Shown here: in pieces, positions 6,263-15,043 of the stretch
How the letters are laid out: every line of letters starts with the position of its first letter
Position numbering within the stretch: the stretch's first letter is position 1
IMG/VR virus record: IMGVR_UViG_3300042695_002043
Location: 1 to 37,131 of that record
DNA from: a virus
DNA length: 37,131 nt
Direction: 5' to 3' (one strand)
Translations under genes and position numbers: made by a program
Notes under the pieces: generated by a model
The model's database searches: none
What the model saw: the letters and a program-made list of their open reading frames with translations, nothing else
Told to the model about the DNA's origin: nothing

Positions 6263-6290
6263 AAAAAACCTCGAGGTTTTCGCCTCGAGG
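6263..6290 (-). terminator. Intrinsic terminator of leftward operon
   Basis: On the minus strand CCTCGAGG (6290-6283), a six-base loop and CCTCGAGG (6276-6269) form an 8-bp perfect stem followed by six Ts (6268-6263). It lies 27 bases after the stop of the gene at 6318-6545. With 6157-6192 it forms a convergent terminator pair; the 219 bases between the two genes hold nothing else I can support. Confidence 0.9.
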
Positions 6291-6317
6291 CTTAGTGCTT
6301 TTCCAGTGGTCGCCGGG

Positions 6318-6545
6318 TCAATCTGGTTTCTTGGCTTGCCGAACCGGCTTGGCTTTTTTGGTTTCCCAGGCCTTGTAGGCCTCGGTCGCTTTTATGGCGG
6401 TCTCGATTGCTTCGGTCGGCTTCGCTAAGCTTTTCAGGTGTTGGTACACCTCGGGCAGAAATCGCATGGTCATTTGCTTTTTGGCAACTGACCCCTGCGG
6501 CGGTCGGCCTGGTTGTCGTTTGGGTTGTTCGGATTTCTCAGGCAT
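6318..6545 (-). CDS. Ribbon-helix-helix-like small protein
   Basis: A 75-residue basic protein. After a disordered start (MPEKSEQPKRQPGRPPQGS) comes QMTMRFLPEVYQHLKSL, the beta strand plus first helix of a ribbon-helix-helix (CopG/Arc-like) domain, then PTEAIETAIKATEAYKAWE as the second helix, and a Lys-rich tail. RHH proteins bind DNA as dimers and often repress their own operon. It is the last gene of a three-gene leftward unit whose promoter overlaps a dyad operator candidate (7445-7464), so autorepression is a reasonable idea. It overlaps the preceding gene by eight bases. Confidence 0.68.
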   Translation of the reverse strand: MPEKSEQPKRQPGRPPQGSVAKKQMTMRFLPEVYQHLKSLAKPTEAIETAIKATEAYKAWETKKAKPVRQAKKPD

Positions 6546-7002
6546 CGCTCGCAGCTCCTAGATCGACGCGGGAGAAGCTGCAATTTTCGATCATGGCTAG
6601 GACCGACTTGGAATCCCAGTCTAGGCCGAAGGCCACGTTGAGATAATCGCACGCACTCTCGATGACGTCATTGGTGATCTCGAGAGACCTAGCGGACTCC
6701 ATCGCGTCGGCCACTGCCCGGGCCGCGGCAAAGTGTTCTCGAGTCGCCCCGCCCATGAATTCCCACTGGACTGCGAATGGTGCGTCTGGGACCTCAGCAA
6801 AAGTTGGCTCAAGTCCGTTTTCGTCTGGCCCAAGGAATTTGCCGTTGGCGTCAAAATACATCCAGGGAGAGACGTCGCATTGGTGTTCCGGTCTCGGGTC
6901 CATCAAGAGCGTGCTTTGCCCGCAGAGCGCCCATCCGGTATGGACGATCTTACCCGACTCGAGTGCTTGTCGTGTGATTTCGAATGCTGCTGGTGTCGTC
7001 AT
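6538..7002 (-). CDS. Hypothetical protein, 154 aa
   Basis: An unrecognised acidic soluble protein. Visible features are a GWALCGQSTLLMD segment (about residues 23-35), a tryptophan-containing beta-rich middle (SPWMYFDANGKFLGPDENG), and a helical Ala-rich stretch (REHFAAARAVADAMESARSL). There is no signal peptide or membrane segment. The gene lies in the three-gene unit transcribed from the promoter near 7422-7450 and overlaps the RHH-like gene, so it may be co-regulated with it. A toxin-like role next to a DNA-binding partner can be imagined but is not supported by any motif. Confidence 0.65.
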   Translation of the reverse strand: MTTPAAFEITRQALESGKIVHTGWALCGQSTLLMDPRPEHQCDVSPWMYFDANGKFLGPDENGLEPTFAEVPDAPFAVQWEFMGGATREHFAAARAVADAMESARSLEITNDVIESACDYLNVAFGLDWDSKSVLAMIENCSFSRVDLGAASDA

Positions 7003-7065
7003 GTCATTTGCCCTTTGTCTTTGATCTAAAAACCGGAGCCGATCCCGGAAACGGCTGGTGGGGTG

Positions 7066-7365
7066 CTATTTGCGCAAGTAGGCGACTGCTGCTCGCTTGC
7101 ACGCGTCCACGGTCCTTTGGCTGGGGAGCGAGCCGTTACTGGACTCGGAATCGACTGTTACCTTGCCGTCCCGCGACACCCAGAAGCCCCAGGAGCTATC
7201 TTCGTGGTCCTTGGAAAAAAAACAGGAGGGCTGCCCGTCAGCGTCTTGGTCGTTGGCGTGCAAAAAATACCTGCAAGCCGTTGCGTTTTTCATTGTTTTT
7301 CGCGATAGCCTTAGGCTGATCATTTCGCGGCGTGCTGCTTTTTCTTCACGGTGAATTGCGTTCAT
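7066..7365 (-). CDS. Hypothetical protein, 99 aa
   Basis: An unrecognised small protein, first gene after the promoter at 7422-7450. The N-terminal 27 residues are very basic and helical (MNAIHREEKAARREMISLRL), followed by TACRYFLHANDQDADGQPSC and GFWVSRDGKVTVDSESS, which look like short beta strands. GGAG lies 12 bases before the ATG, which is rather far. It is followed after 63 bases by the 154-residue protein. Nothing in the sequence indicates function. Confidence 0.6.
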   Translation of the reverse strand: MNAIHREEKAARREMISLRLSRKTMKNATACRYFLHANDQDADGQPSCFFSKDHEDSSWGFWVSRDGKVTVDSESSNGSLPSQRTVDACKRAAVAYLRK

Positions 7366-7421
7366 CTGTCATCGTCTCCAGTTTGTGTCCCGCGTCGCAC
7401 TGTGCGTCGCTTGTCCGAGTG

Positions 7422-7450
7422 ATTGTATCGGCCTGGGGTTAGATATGCAA
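7422..7450 (-). promoter_or_regulatory. Sigma-70-like leftward promoter
   Basis: On the minus strand, -35 TTGCAT (7450-7445) and -10 TACAAT (7427-7422) are separated by exactly 17 bp. Transcription would begin near 7415, about 50 bases before the ATG at 7365. It is one of the best promoters in the window and would drive the three small genes down to 6318. Confidence 0.7.
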
Positions 7451-7464
7451 TTGCGTAATTGCAT
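7445..7464. promoter_or_regulatory. Dyad operator candidate over the -35 box
   Basis: ATGCAATT (7445-7452), four bases GCGT, and AATTGCAT (7457-7464) form a perfect 8-bp inverted repeat. Its right-hand strand reading includes the -35 element of the leftward promoter, so a bound dimer would block it. The RHH-like protein at 6318-6545 is a candidate ligand; the pairing is inference. Confidence 0.6.
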
Positions 7465-7752
7465 AAATAGCCAAAAAAGAACTGCAAAAACCACAGCCCC
7501 AGAACGTAAAAACTTACTTACCTCCCATAAATGCGGGTAGCGTGCGCAAAAAAACCGTCAGATAGTTCCGCTTCGCGGCGGACGCCTCCACCCCCCCAGG
7601 GAGAACCTTTGGAAAGGGGGGAATAGCCCCCATAGCTGCCCGGTGGTCACGCGGAAAACATGCAAAAACCCTGTGTTTTTGAGGTTTCTACAACGCGATT
7701 TGGGCCCTGTTTGCACCAAATACCCTAGGTTTTTGAAGGGTGTTTCGATGCG
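7465..7752 (-). terminator. Intergenic end of tail operon with candidate terminator
   Basis: No gene is supported in these 288 bases. On the minus strand a hairpin (outer CGTC/GACG 7584-7581 with 7559-7556, inner CCGC/GCGG 7578-7575 with 7571-7568) is followed by seven Ts at 7554-7548. This is a candidate terminator of the tail operon that ends at 7753. A GGGGG/CCCCC hairpin near 7611-7632 is a second possible element. There is no strong hairpin closer to the stop codon. Confidence 0.5.
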
Positions 7753-8541
7753 TTACAGGTCGATTTCACCCGGATTTGGGGCGATCGTGGCGATTTCCTG
7801 AAACGTTTCTACCGCGGGCCCAACTCGAATTACCCAACATTCAAGGTTTCTTGGTGTGTTGCCCCATGTCCCATCTATTTGTTCTGTTTCTATTTCGTCG
7901 GGCTCGGCTGCTTGGCCCGCCTGTGGTTGTGTGTCGTTGATCGGCGGGTTCAAGGCGGGGTTTGGTATTTCTACAAACCGACGCGAACGCAACACGAACG
8001 TTTGCCCTGGCAATACCGTGGCGGTGAAAAACACCGGCTCACAATTGCACCAAAACCAACGCGTTGGCCTGGTTGGAACGTTGCCGACTCCAAACCCCAT
8101 TGGGTTGGCTGCTGGTCCCTGTGCCTGCGGCTCAAAGAATGCGTCCTGATACGATCGAAGAGGGGCGCCGTTGCCGCCAGTGAATGCACCGATCAACCCA
8201 CCGGCTGGATTGGCCGTTGTGTCATTTGAAAAACTTTGGGACCAGTTAAAGTTGGACCAACTCGAACCGTTCCAAAATGCGTTTTGGTATAGCTGCCTGG
8301 GCCTCCACCAATTGCGTTGAATGTGGCGGTGTTGGAACACAACGATTCCGTCAACCTCGATAGTAAACAAATAGCTGTTGGCCCAATTGTTTGAATTGTC
8401 TGGTGGCTTTGTGTAGTCGAAAACCCACGACACGCGAAACGCTCCCCAATAAACCCCTGGCAAATCGCCCTGGGGTTTTAAATCCATTGGGTTGGAAAAA
8501 TTGTACCGGGTCTGTTTGTAGATATTGGCCAAACCTATCAC
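7753..8541 (-). CDS. Tail-tip or virion protein, 262 aa
   Basis: The last gene of the tail operon. The GTG at 8541 is chosen because it overlaps the upstream stop as GTGA and has a G-rich binding site seven bases before it; longer in-frame readings begin with TTG. The protein is rich in Asn, Trp and Phe and probably all-beta, as in tail fibres and tail-tip proteins (for example WKD-free stretches such as NWWRPRQLYQNAFWNG). The C-terminus is acidic and disordered (DTQPQAGQAAEPDEIETEQ) before a conserved-looking end. A receptor-binding or tail-spike role is likely from position but no family is recognised. Confidence 0.7.
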   Translation of the reverse strand: MIGLANIYKQTRYNFSNPMDLKPQGDLPGVYWGAFRVSWVFDYTKPPDNSNNWANSYLFTIEVDGIVVFQHRHIQRNWWRPRQLYQNAFWNGSSWSNFNWSQSFSNDTTANPAGGLIGAFTGGNGAPLRSYQDAFFEPQAQGPAANPMGFGVGNVPTRPTRWFWCNCEPVFFTATVLPGQTFVLRSRRFVEIPNPALNPPINDTQPQAGQAAEPDEIETEQIDGTWGNTPRNLECWVIRVGPAVETFQEIATIAPNPGEIDL

Positions 8542-9122
8542 GCTATACCCCCGGTCTGCCAAACGTGGTTATGGTGCCCGAGTGCCAAAACACGTACGGT
8601 TGATTTGGTCCCTGGTTGCCGGAAATCCAGACGGATCCCGTAGGGGTCAAAAGCGTCGGGCCCTTGAAACGTCTGTTGGTTTGTGGTCTTGAACTCAAAC
8701 ACGCCAAACCACCGGCCCGCAATCGTCAATTGTGCGGCGCTCGTGGTGTAGTTGTTTTGGTAGCTGCCCTGGGTCCATGTCTGCAAATTTGGGAATCGAT
8801 ACTCCCGAACCGTTGCTCCAACCACGGTTTGAACCGACTCGGGCCACGCCTGTGGGTAATGCGTGCCCACCAAAAACGGATTTGATCCTGTTCGTTTGAT
8901 TTCCTGGATTCGAAAATCGTTTTGGCTCCAGCACCACAATTGGACCTGTGCTGCCCATTGTGGAATGTGGACAAATCTTCGGTACGCGTCGAACTGCATC
9001 CGAGTTGCATCCATGTTCCCAGCTCGGAAAGTTAGCTGGGGACGGCTCGCGTGGTAGTCCCAATCGAAGAGCACCCACCCTTGCCCTGCGTATTGTTCCG
9101 ACGGTCGGCTAGTCGTTGACAT
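8538..9122 (-). CDS. Tail-tip or virion protein, 194 aa
   Basis: An unrecognised protein, rich in Trp, Tyr, Gln and Asn, probably beta-structured. It starts at ATG 9122, 14 bases inside the previous gene, and its stop overlaps the next GTG, so the tail-tip genes are translationally coupled. The segment FDWDYHASRPQLTFRAGN and the C-terminal STVRVALGHH-like region look like a jelly-roll or carbohydrate-binding fold. It shares its composition with the neighbouring 262- and 311-residue proteins, so they may form one multi-subunit tail tip. Confidence 0.68.
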   Translation of the reverse strand: MSTTSRPSEQYAGQGWVLFDWDYHASRPQLTFRAGNMDATRMQFDAYRRFVHIPQWAAQVQLWCWSQNDFRIQEIKRTGSNPFLVGTHYPQAWPESVQTVVGATVREYRFPNLQTWTQGSYQNNYTTSAAQLTIAGRWFGVFEFKTTNQQTFQGPDAFDPYGIRLDFRQPGTKSTVRVLALGHHNHVWQTGGIA

Positions 9123-10044
9123 TTAACACCACCCTTACGTCGAACGCATCGTTCTGGTCAATGTCGAAAACTTCAACGGCGGCAACGCGTTGATTTGAGG
9201 GTCGGCGATCCACTTTTTGGGAATGGAATGTTTCGTTCGGCGGTTGGTAGTTGAGCGTTGTACTTGCGATCGTCGCCCCCATCGCATCTAAGACGCGAAA
9301 ACCAATGGACCCGCTGGCCTGAGTGCCTGGCGTCGATCTTACCGCCACTTCCCAAAGGTGTTCATAATCGTGAAGCGTTTCGACTTCCCAACGTAGCTTT
9401 GTGCCTGCCTGCGTCGCCGAGGCGGTAACGCGGTACCAATCTAGCTTGGTCGGGTCGTACCAAGGATTTGAAGGCGGATCCAATCGAACGGCCGCTGCGG
9501 GGCCTGTGATGGTTGGCAATTCCCAAATCCGGTTAGCGTCTTGGGTTTTGCCGATCCCTCCCGCGTAGTTGAACAATCGCCACGCGTAGATCGTCGGCGT
9601 ATGCTGCCCCGAGCTCTGGCCGCTGGCCCATCGCCACCGCACCGGTTGGTCGGCTTTTGTTGTTTGGATCGGCCAAGCCATCGAGACCCGCTCGAATGGC
9701 ATCCAAACACGGTTCAATGTTTGTACTGTCGGGTCGGCCAATCCATTTGCTGCGGGCACAACGCTAATAGGTTGCACGATCGAACCAACAATCCAGCGCC
9801 CTAACGGGTTTAACGCCAAGTCGGTCGGCTTCTCGAGCTCAAGTTCCGTTTGAGCTTGGGCGGTATCGGTCTGGACCACTACCAAATAGTAACCAGGCTC
9901 GGCAAACGTCAATTGGCTGCGGTTGGCGTTTTCGGCGTAGTTCGCACGAACGATTTCATTTTGGCCAGTGACGGCGATTCGCCAACCGAGACCTGGCACG
10001 TTTTTGCGTTCGAACTTCGCCCATGCCAACGGAAGACCGTGCAT
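9109..10044 (-). CDS. Tail-tip or virion protein, 311 aa
   Basis: Start at ATG 10044 (MHGLPLAWAKFERKN), one base after the stop of the 811-residue tail protein; a longer in-frame reading from 10122 would overlap that gene. The protein looks all-beta, with repeated Trp-centred strands (GWRIAVTGQNEIVRANYAEN, WVGSIVQPI-like region) and Gly/Pro turns. Part 1-80 resembles an Ig-like or fibronectin-like sheet in composition. No family name can be given. Gene order (hub, then this protein, then two more) suggests a distal tail or receptor-binding complex. Confidence 0.7.
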   Translation of the reverse strand: MHGLPLAWAKFERKNVPGLGWRIAVTGQNEIVRANYAENANRSQLTFAEPGYYLVVVQTDTAQAQTELELEKPTDLALNPLGRWIVGSIVQPISVVPAANGLADPTVQTLNRVWMPFERVSMAWPIQTTKADQPVRWRWASGQSSGQHTPTIYAWRLFNYAGGIGKTQDANRIWELPTITGPAAAVRLDPPSNPWYDPTKLDWYRVTASATQAGTKLRWEVETLHDYEHLWEVAVRSTPGTQASGSIGFRVLDAMGATIASTTLNYQPPNETFHSQKVDRRPSNQRVAAVEVFDIDQNDAFDVRVVLNVND

Positions 10045-10045
10045 A

Positions 10046-12481
10046 CTAACCTCGCAACTTTGGAAAGAACTGCAACGGATCGAGTTCGCCGAATGACGTC
10101 TGGACCGTGAAGGTTGGAGCAACGTAATTCCCGTTCAACCCAACACCCATGGTCAACGACACTTCGGAGACCTGCGCGTTGCATGTCGCCGCGTGAGGTG
10201 TGTTCGCGTTGACCGTGCCGATCATTTGCCCCGGCCACAATTTCGCAGTCGCTCGGCGGCTTACGACTCTTACAATCGATCGAGGCTGGAAATAGTATTG
10301 GGCTGCGAACTTGGCGAACTGTGTTGCCAATGGGGTATCGTCTCGAAGCACAAATCTAGCTGGAACTGTTACGGGCCCCGCATCGTTTACGCCGACGATC
10401 GTGTCTTTCATTACGACGACGTTTTGAAAGCGATCGCCCAAACGGATCGTTTTGATTCGGTCGGCATCGATGTTCACCGTGCCCTGGGTCGCGCCTGCAG
10501 GCGCTGTAAACGTTGCCGGATTTCGTTCGATCACCTGGGCCAATTGGTCGGATTGGGCCGCCACCGTCAACCGCAACTCGGCGGGGTCGATCCTTGGCAC
10601 GTGCGGGGCGACTCTCCCACCCCCAGCGGCCAATGCTCCCTGATACCCACCTGTTACCTCGATTTCCAAACCGACGGCCATTTGATTTGTCAGTTCCCTT
10701 GCCTGGATTCCATACGTCGGGTCGTTTGGATCGTACAGAACGTCCCGCACCGCCTTAGTGGACCAACAGTTCCATTTGCCGGTTAGAGTGCCATCGGATT
10801 CGTGCGTCTTGGCGTAGACCTCGCATCTACGCCACGGCGTCCGAGCTGCTTCGTGGGCCGTCTTGACGTCGGAGGTTGAAGCGGCGGAATAGTCCACGCC
10901 CTCGCGGAATGGTAGATCCGAGAGAAACCGCAAACGCAATCCCGTCGGCAAATAGCGTGTCGATGTTCCCAATGGGCGGTTGCGCTGCTGGTACTCGAAC
11001 ACGTCGTCGGCGGGGTTGCTGTCTTTCCAATCGTAGGTGTGTTTGATTCTCCAATGACGGCCAATCGGCTGAAATCTCGGAGACTCTCGAAGATCTCGCA
11101 TCCGCTGCAACTGACGCATGATCGCCGGATTCAACGCTGCGATCTCGGCGTTGTACGCGTCCTCGAGCGATTGCGGCCAAGCTGGTTCCAATTGGTTTAT
11201 CGTGTCGATCGTAAACACTACCAATTTCGGGGCACCTTCGACGACCAACGCGGTGTACTGTTGAGCACCGTTAGTTTGAACACTCACCGCCGTTGCTGAG
11301 TCTGTGGCGGTCTGCAAATTTACAACTCGAGTGTTGGCTGGAAATGTTTGATTGGCCCCTGTTTCGTCCTGAATGGTGGCCGCCGTGGTAATGGTCGTGA
11401 ATGGTTCAACCATGACTCGGTGGGGGGTAACCGATTCGTCTACCCACACCCAATAACCGTGGCCGCTTTGCGGTGCCAACAGTCGATCGAGGGCCCCTTT
11501 CAAGGTCAACCCATCGCAATCTAGCCGAGGGAGAAACCAATCTGCAAATTGAGTAGATGTGTTTGGCGGGGTCAAAATGTCGTGGTCGAAGATCCACACG
11601 GGCACAAAGAGCGTCTTCGTTTCGTCGCCGTTTTGTACGTCGGCCAAAGGGCTGAATTCTGTCGCAACTCCAACACGAGGCGGATTGTAGGCGACTAGAT
11701 TCTCGAGCACGTCGCCCAATTGCCATGCGTCCAATGCTTGTGCCTGAGCGATCCCATACAACCCAGCGAAGGAATGCTGGTAGACCTGTCGGCTCTGTTG
11801 ATTAGCCAATCCAAAGATTGGTGCTGATTCTTTGGCTGCGGTGCGGCTCTTTACGATCTGGATTCCACCAAACCGGTTAGGTGAATCGTCGGCCTTGGAG
11901 TCGGACACGTTGAATTGTGGGGCTGCCCATCCGGCTCGAACCGTTTCGGTTGCAAACGCACTGACAAACGCAAAGTTGGCACCTACCTTTTGGTAGGTGC
12001 GTTCGATTGGTGCCCGGTCCAGTGCGGCGATCATGCCGACACAACTTAGGGTCTGTACTCCCGTCGCTTCATTCACGATCGTCGGCGGATCGCCTACTTG
12101 CTGGCCTGGCACTTCTCGAGCAACAATACCCCCCTGTTCGTCGGCCAGGTCGTCGACAAATCCATGCCAAATCCGAGTGCCATCGGAACACGTGACCACG
12201 ATTTTGACATAGTGCCCCAACCATGTTTTTTTGGTCCGCGTCGTCTCGATGAGGGACCCTTGCTCGACGGCTCGGCCATAACGGTACCGAATCGTCGCCG
12301 TCGGTATGTTCGGGGCTGCGTTCCAGCTAACGGAAAGTAGATCCAACTTGTCATCGATCGCCCAGTTGTCGGCCCACCGTTGTTTAGTGTGGATCACCAC
12401 CGAGACGTCGTTGGCGATCGCATCCCCAAAGGTCAAAAGATTGTTCGTCGGCTGCGGGAACGGGTAAGGAAACGCTGTCAC
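10046..12481 (-). CDS. Tail hub/baseplate-type protein, 811 aa
   Basis: A large tail protein read from the GTG at 12481, which follows the upstream stop closely and has GAGG seven bases before it; a longer reading would overlap that gene by almost 90 bases. N-terminal part (about 1-160) has beta strands such as SVVIHTKQRWADNWAIDDKL and a WHGFVDDLADEQG motif, as in tail-hub domains (gp27/Dit-associated, GpD-like) that start with a short strand-rich domain describing a local coordinate frame. The middle and C-terminus are long and mixed. By size and position after the tape measure and a 137-residue protein it is the best candidate for the baseplate hub/tail tip protein. Confidence 0.72.
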   Translation of the reverse strand: MTAFPYPFPQPTNNLLTFGDAIANDVSVVIHTKQRWADNWAIDDKLDLLSVSWNAAPNIPTATIRYRYGRAVEQGSLIETTRTKKTWLGHYVKIVVTCSDGTRIWHGFVDDLADEQGGIVAREVPGQQVGDPPTIVNEATGVQTLSCVGMIAALDRAPIERTYQKVGANFAFVSAFATETVRAGWAAPQFNVSDSKADDSPNRFGGIQIVKSRTAAKESAPIFGLANQQSRQVYQHSFAGLYGIAQAQALDAWQLGDVLENLVAYNPPRVGVATEFSPLADVQNGDETKTLFVPVWIFDHDILTPPNTSTQFADWFLPRLDCDGLTLKGALDRLLAPQSGHGYWVWVDESVTPHRVMVEPFTTITTAATIQDETGANQTFPANTRVVNLQTATDSATAVSVQTNGAQQYTALVVEGAPKLVVFTIDTINQLEPAWPQSLEDAYNAEIAALNPAIMRQLQRMRDLRESPRFQPIGRHWRIKHTYDWKDSNPADDVFEYQQRNRPLGTSTRYLPTGLRLRFLSDLPFREGVDYSAASTSDVKTAHEAARTPWRRCEVYAKTHESDGTLTGKWNCWSTKAVRDVLYDPNDPTYGIQARELTNQMAVGLEIEVTGGYQGALAAGGGRVAPHVPRIDPAELRLTVAAQSDQLAQVIERNPATFTAPAGATQGTVNIDADRIKTIRLGDRFQNVVVMKDTIVGVNDAGPVTVPARFVLRDDTPLATQFAKFAAQYYFQPRSIVRVVSRRATAKLWPGQMIGTVNANTPHAATCNAQVSEVSLTMGVGLNGNYVAPTFTVQTSFGELDPLQFFPKLRG

Positions 12482-12483
12482 GG

Positions 12484-12897
12484 TCAAACCTCGACGGGTT
12501 GTAAACGAAAGGTACAACGCAACACAAACGCGGGGCTCACGACAACCCTTACGTTGTTTCTTGGGCATTGATAGAAAGGCATGGGCTTAATCTCGGAGCT
12601 GACAACCTCCAACACAATGAAACGAATGTTGGTGTTGCTGAAATTGATCGCCCCCAGTGTCAAATCCACCGGCGCGGCAGTAAAGGTGTTTCGCCAAACG
12701 TTTTCCGCCGTGCGTGCCAGGGCATAGGTTGCGAACGCGAATTCTCCAGTGAGTTCGAACGCATTACCACGTCGGCCCGTGTTGAAAACTGAAACACCGT
12801 CGTCGCCGGATTTGTTTTCGACTTCACGTCGCATCTGTGGCAAATCGACATTGCCAATCAGATTGTCAAAACTCAGGCTGCCAATCGAATTGCTCAA
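12484..12897 (-). CDS. Distal-tail-type protein, 137 aa
   Basis: A 137-residue protein lying directly after the tape measure. It reads from a TTG at 12897 that overlaps the tape-measure stop (TTGA) with GGAG about seven bases upstream. Beta-rich with Arg/Asn/Phe composition (FELTGEFAFATYALARTAEN, NTNIRFIVLEVVSSEIKPMP). Position between tape measure and hub is where small distal-tail or tail-tip adaptor proteins are encoded in siphoviruses. No specific family is recognised, so the name is from position. Confidence 0.68.
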   Translation of the reverse strand: MSNSIGSLSFDNLIGNVDLPQMRREVENKSGDDGVSVFNTGRRGNAFELTGEFAFATYALARTAENVWRNTFTAAPVDLTLGAINFSNTNIRFIVLEVVSSEIKPMPFYQCPRNNVRVVVSPAFVLRCTFRLQPVEV

Positions 12898-15035
12898 GGT
12901 GCGGCTCCTGCGTTAGCTCCTGGGGCCATCAACATGCCCCGCAAGTTGTTTTGGTTTGGTGTGTTCGGTGCGTCCTGTGTGGTTTGCAGTATTCGGTTTG
13001 TTAGTGCCATCGCTTCCAACTGCATAGCCAAGAATTTGTTGGTGTCTTCCCCCTGTTGCCGCATCAGTTCTAACCGCTCGGGGAGTATCAACAATTTGTT
13101 GATTGCCTCGATTGCCGCTGCCGATGTCTCAACTGTTTTTGGGTCGGCCCCGACGTTTTGTAAGTAATCCATACGTTCTTGCAATTGTCGTATTTCTGAG
13201 CCACCAAAAGTGCCTGCATCCTCTGAGCTTCGCGTCATGTATTGCGTAACTCTAGCAGCGACGGAACTTGTACCGCTTACATAGTCCACGGACGTGGAGC
13301 TCATCGCATCGTGGAAGATCGCCGAAACGGCCGCTCGGACTTGGCCCTCTGTGTCGGATGATTGCTGGATGTTCCTTGCGGTTTCAAATTGATTTGCTGC
13401 GGCCACCACCCTGGCTTGTGGTGTCTCGACCGTCGACGCTGCGACTTGCTCGAACGCTTTAACGTCGGTCGTGATTGTGCTGTTGGCGGTTTTTAGTTCC
13501 TGAGAGATTTGGCTGTTCGCATTAAGCAGCTCGGCGAACAACGGGCGGAACTTTGCCTCCCCTGTGAGGCCTTCCGAAACGCTTGCTCGCAGCTCGGGAG
13601 TGGCGCGTACTGCATCCAATCGTTCGGCAAATGTGATAGGTACGGATGCCTTCGGCGGACCTTGAACACCGCCTGGCATTTGCTGTAGTTCTTTGAAAAC
13701 CTCCCGAAACCGAGTCACGACATCGCCGAATTGCTCCGTGCTCATGTTGAGGTCGGGGCGTTCCGCCATTGCCTTAACTCCCTCTGGGGATTTGGCTGCC
13801 CAAGCGGGATTATTTTCCTGGAGTTTTTGCCTAGCTTCACTCCGCAATGCCTCCAACTGTGCTGTCAATGCTTCCCGTTTCGGATCGCTCGGACCCTGCC
13901 CCGTTGTCACGCGTTGGATCACGGAAAGGGTATCGAGTTCCTTGGCATCGCGACGGGCCTTGAGCTCGGCTTGGGCCAAGTCCTGCTTGGCTTGCTCGGC
14001 TCGCAATCGTGCGGTGTTGGCTTCGGGTGTTTGGTCGGTCGGCTGAAAAAACCCAGCGGTGCGTTCCGTGTCTTGGATCTTGAGTTTCGCCGCCTCGACG
14101 GCCAATTGGTTATCGGTCTGACTCAACCGCAACGTCTCGATTCGTTCGGTGCGTTCTTTTACGATTTTTGGATCGGCAAAGGCGGCGGAAATCTGACGAA
14201 TGAAATCAGTCGTCGCCGTCGCGGCGCTCTGGCCCGAGGGGTCGACCTTGGAGAGTTTCGCGTACAGTGCGACGCCCTCGCGTGCCGCGTCCACTTTGTC
14301 CTGTTGCGGGGCTTGAGCGATCGCTGCGTTGACCGATGCGGCGGCTCCCTGGGCCAGCTTGGCCAATTCCTCGGGCCGTGCCACCGATCCCGTGCTAGCC
14401 AATAGTGCAAGAGCCTCTTTAGCATCGCCCAAACCAGTCGCGGCCATGATGTCCGCTGTGGCCGTGGCTGTAGTCTGCAATTGGTCCGGCGTGAACCGCG
14501 TCAATCGTGCCGATTCGGTCACTACGCTTTTGGCTTGCTCTTCGCCAACGATACTCGCTGCGGATCCCAATGCGGTAGTGAGCTTGGCCAGGTCAGAGAA
14601 CTGCGTTTCTCTGGCAATCTCCGGCACTGTCTTTTGGAGGGTCTCGGAAATAGCTTGAGGGGTTTTGCCTGCCAAGTTTTTGGCGGCTTCCTGTTGGGCC
14701 GCTGCTAGTTCTTTGGCTTTACCCAAAGCTTTATCCTGATTTGAAACCAGGATCTCATGCGCTGCAGTCAAAGCGGTTACCGCGCTCGAGACGCTGATGT
14801 ATGCGGTTGCCAAGCTGGTAACCGACGTGATGGCACTGTCGATTTTCTGTTGGCGGTGACGCTCTGCGTCGGCTTGCTCTTTGGCGGCTGCTTTGGCTGC
14901 GTCGGCGGCTTCCTTGGAGCTGTTGCGGATCTTCTTGTACCCCGCATCGGTTTTGGCCTGTTGGTCTAGGATGCGTTGAAACGCTTTGTAGAGCTCGGCG
15001 TCGTCTCCCGAGAGGGTAACAATGGTTTGGGCCAT
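12894..15035 (-). CDS. Tail tape measure protein
   Basis: A 713-residue protein that sets tail length and is ejected with DNA. It starts at ATG 15035 (MAQTIVTLSGDDAELYKAF), a typical tape-measure beginning with a short strand and a long coiled coil (DQQAKTDAGYKKIRNSSKEA and the Ala/Lys/Glu-rich run to about residue 70). A hydrophobic patch around residues 70-95 (SVTSLATAYISVSSAVTAL) may be the membrane-active part. The rest is mainly Ala/Gln/Glu-rich helix. By the usual rule of about 1.5 angstroms per residue the tail would be roughly 100 nm. It is downstream of an HTH-zinc gene and upstream of tail-tip genes. Confidence 0.85.
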   Translation of the reverse strand: MAQTIVTLSGDDAELYKAFQRILDQQAKTDAGYKKIRNSSKEAADAAKAAAKEQADAERHRQQKIDSAITSVTSLATAYISVSSAVTALTAAHEILVSNQDKALGKAKELAAAQQEAAKNLAGKTPQAISETLQKTVPEIARETQFSDLAKLTTALGSAASIVGEEQAKSVVTESARLTRFTPDQLQTTATATADIMAATGLGDAKEALALLASTGSVARPEELAKLAQGAAASVNAAIAQAPQQDKVDAAREGVALYAKLSKVDPSGQSAATATTDFIRQISAAFADPKIVKERTERIETLRLSQTDNQLAVEAAKLKIQDTERTAGFFQPTDQTPEANTARLRAEQAKQDLAQAELKARRDAKELDTLSVIQRVTTGQGPSDPKREALTAQLEALRSEARQKLQENNPAWAAKSPEGVKAMAERPDLNMSTEQFGDVVTRFREVFKELQQMPGGVQGPPKASVPITFAERLDAVRATPELRASVSEGLTGEAKFRPLFAELLNANSQISQELKTANSTITTDVKAFEQVAASTVETPQARVVAAANQFETARNIQQSSDTEGQVRAAVSAIFHDAMSSTSVDYVSGTSSVAARVTQYMTRSSEDAGTFGGSEIRQLQERMDYLQNVGADPKTVETSAAAIEAINKLLILPERLELMRQQGEDTNKFLAMQLEAMALTNRILQTTQDAPNTPNQNNLRGMLMAPGANAGAAP

Positions 15036-15043
15036 CTAGTTTT

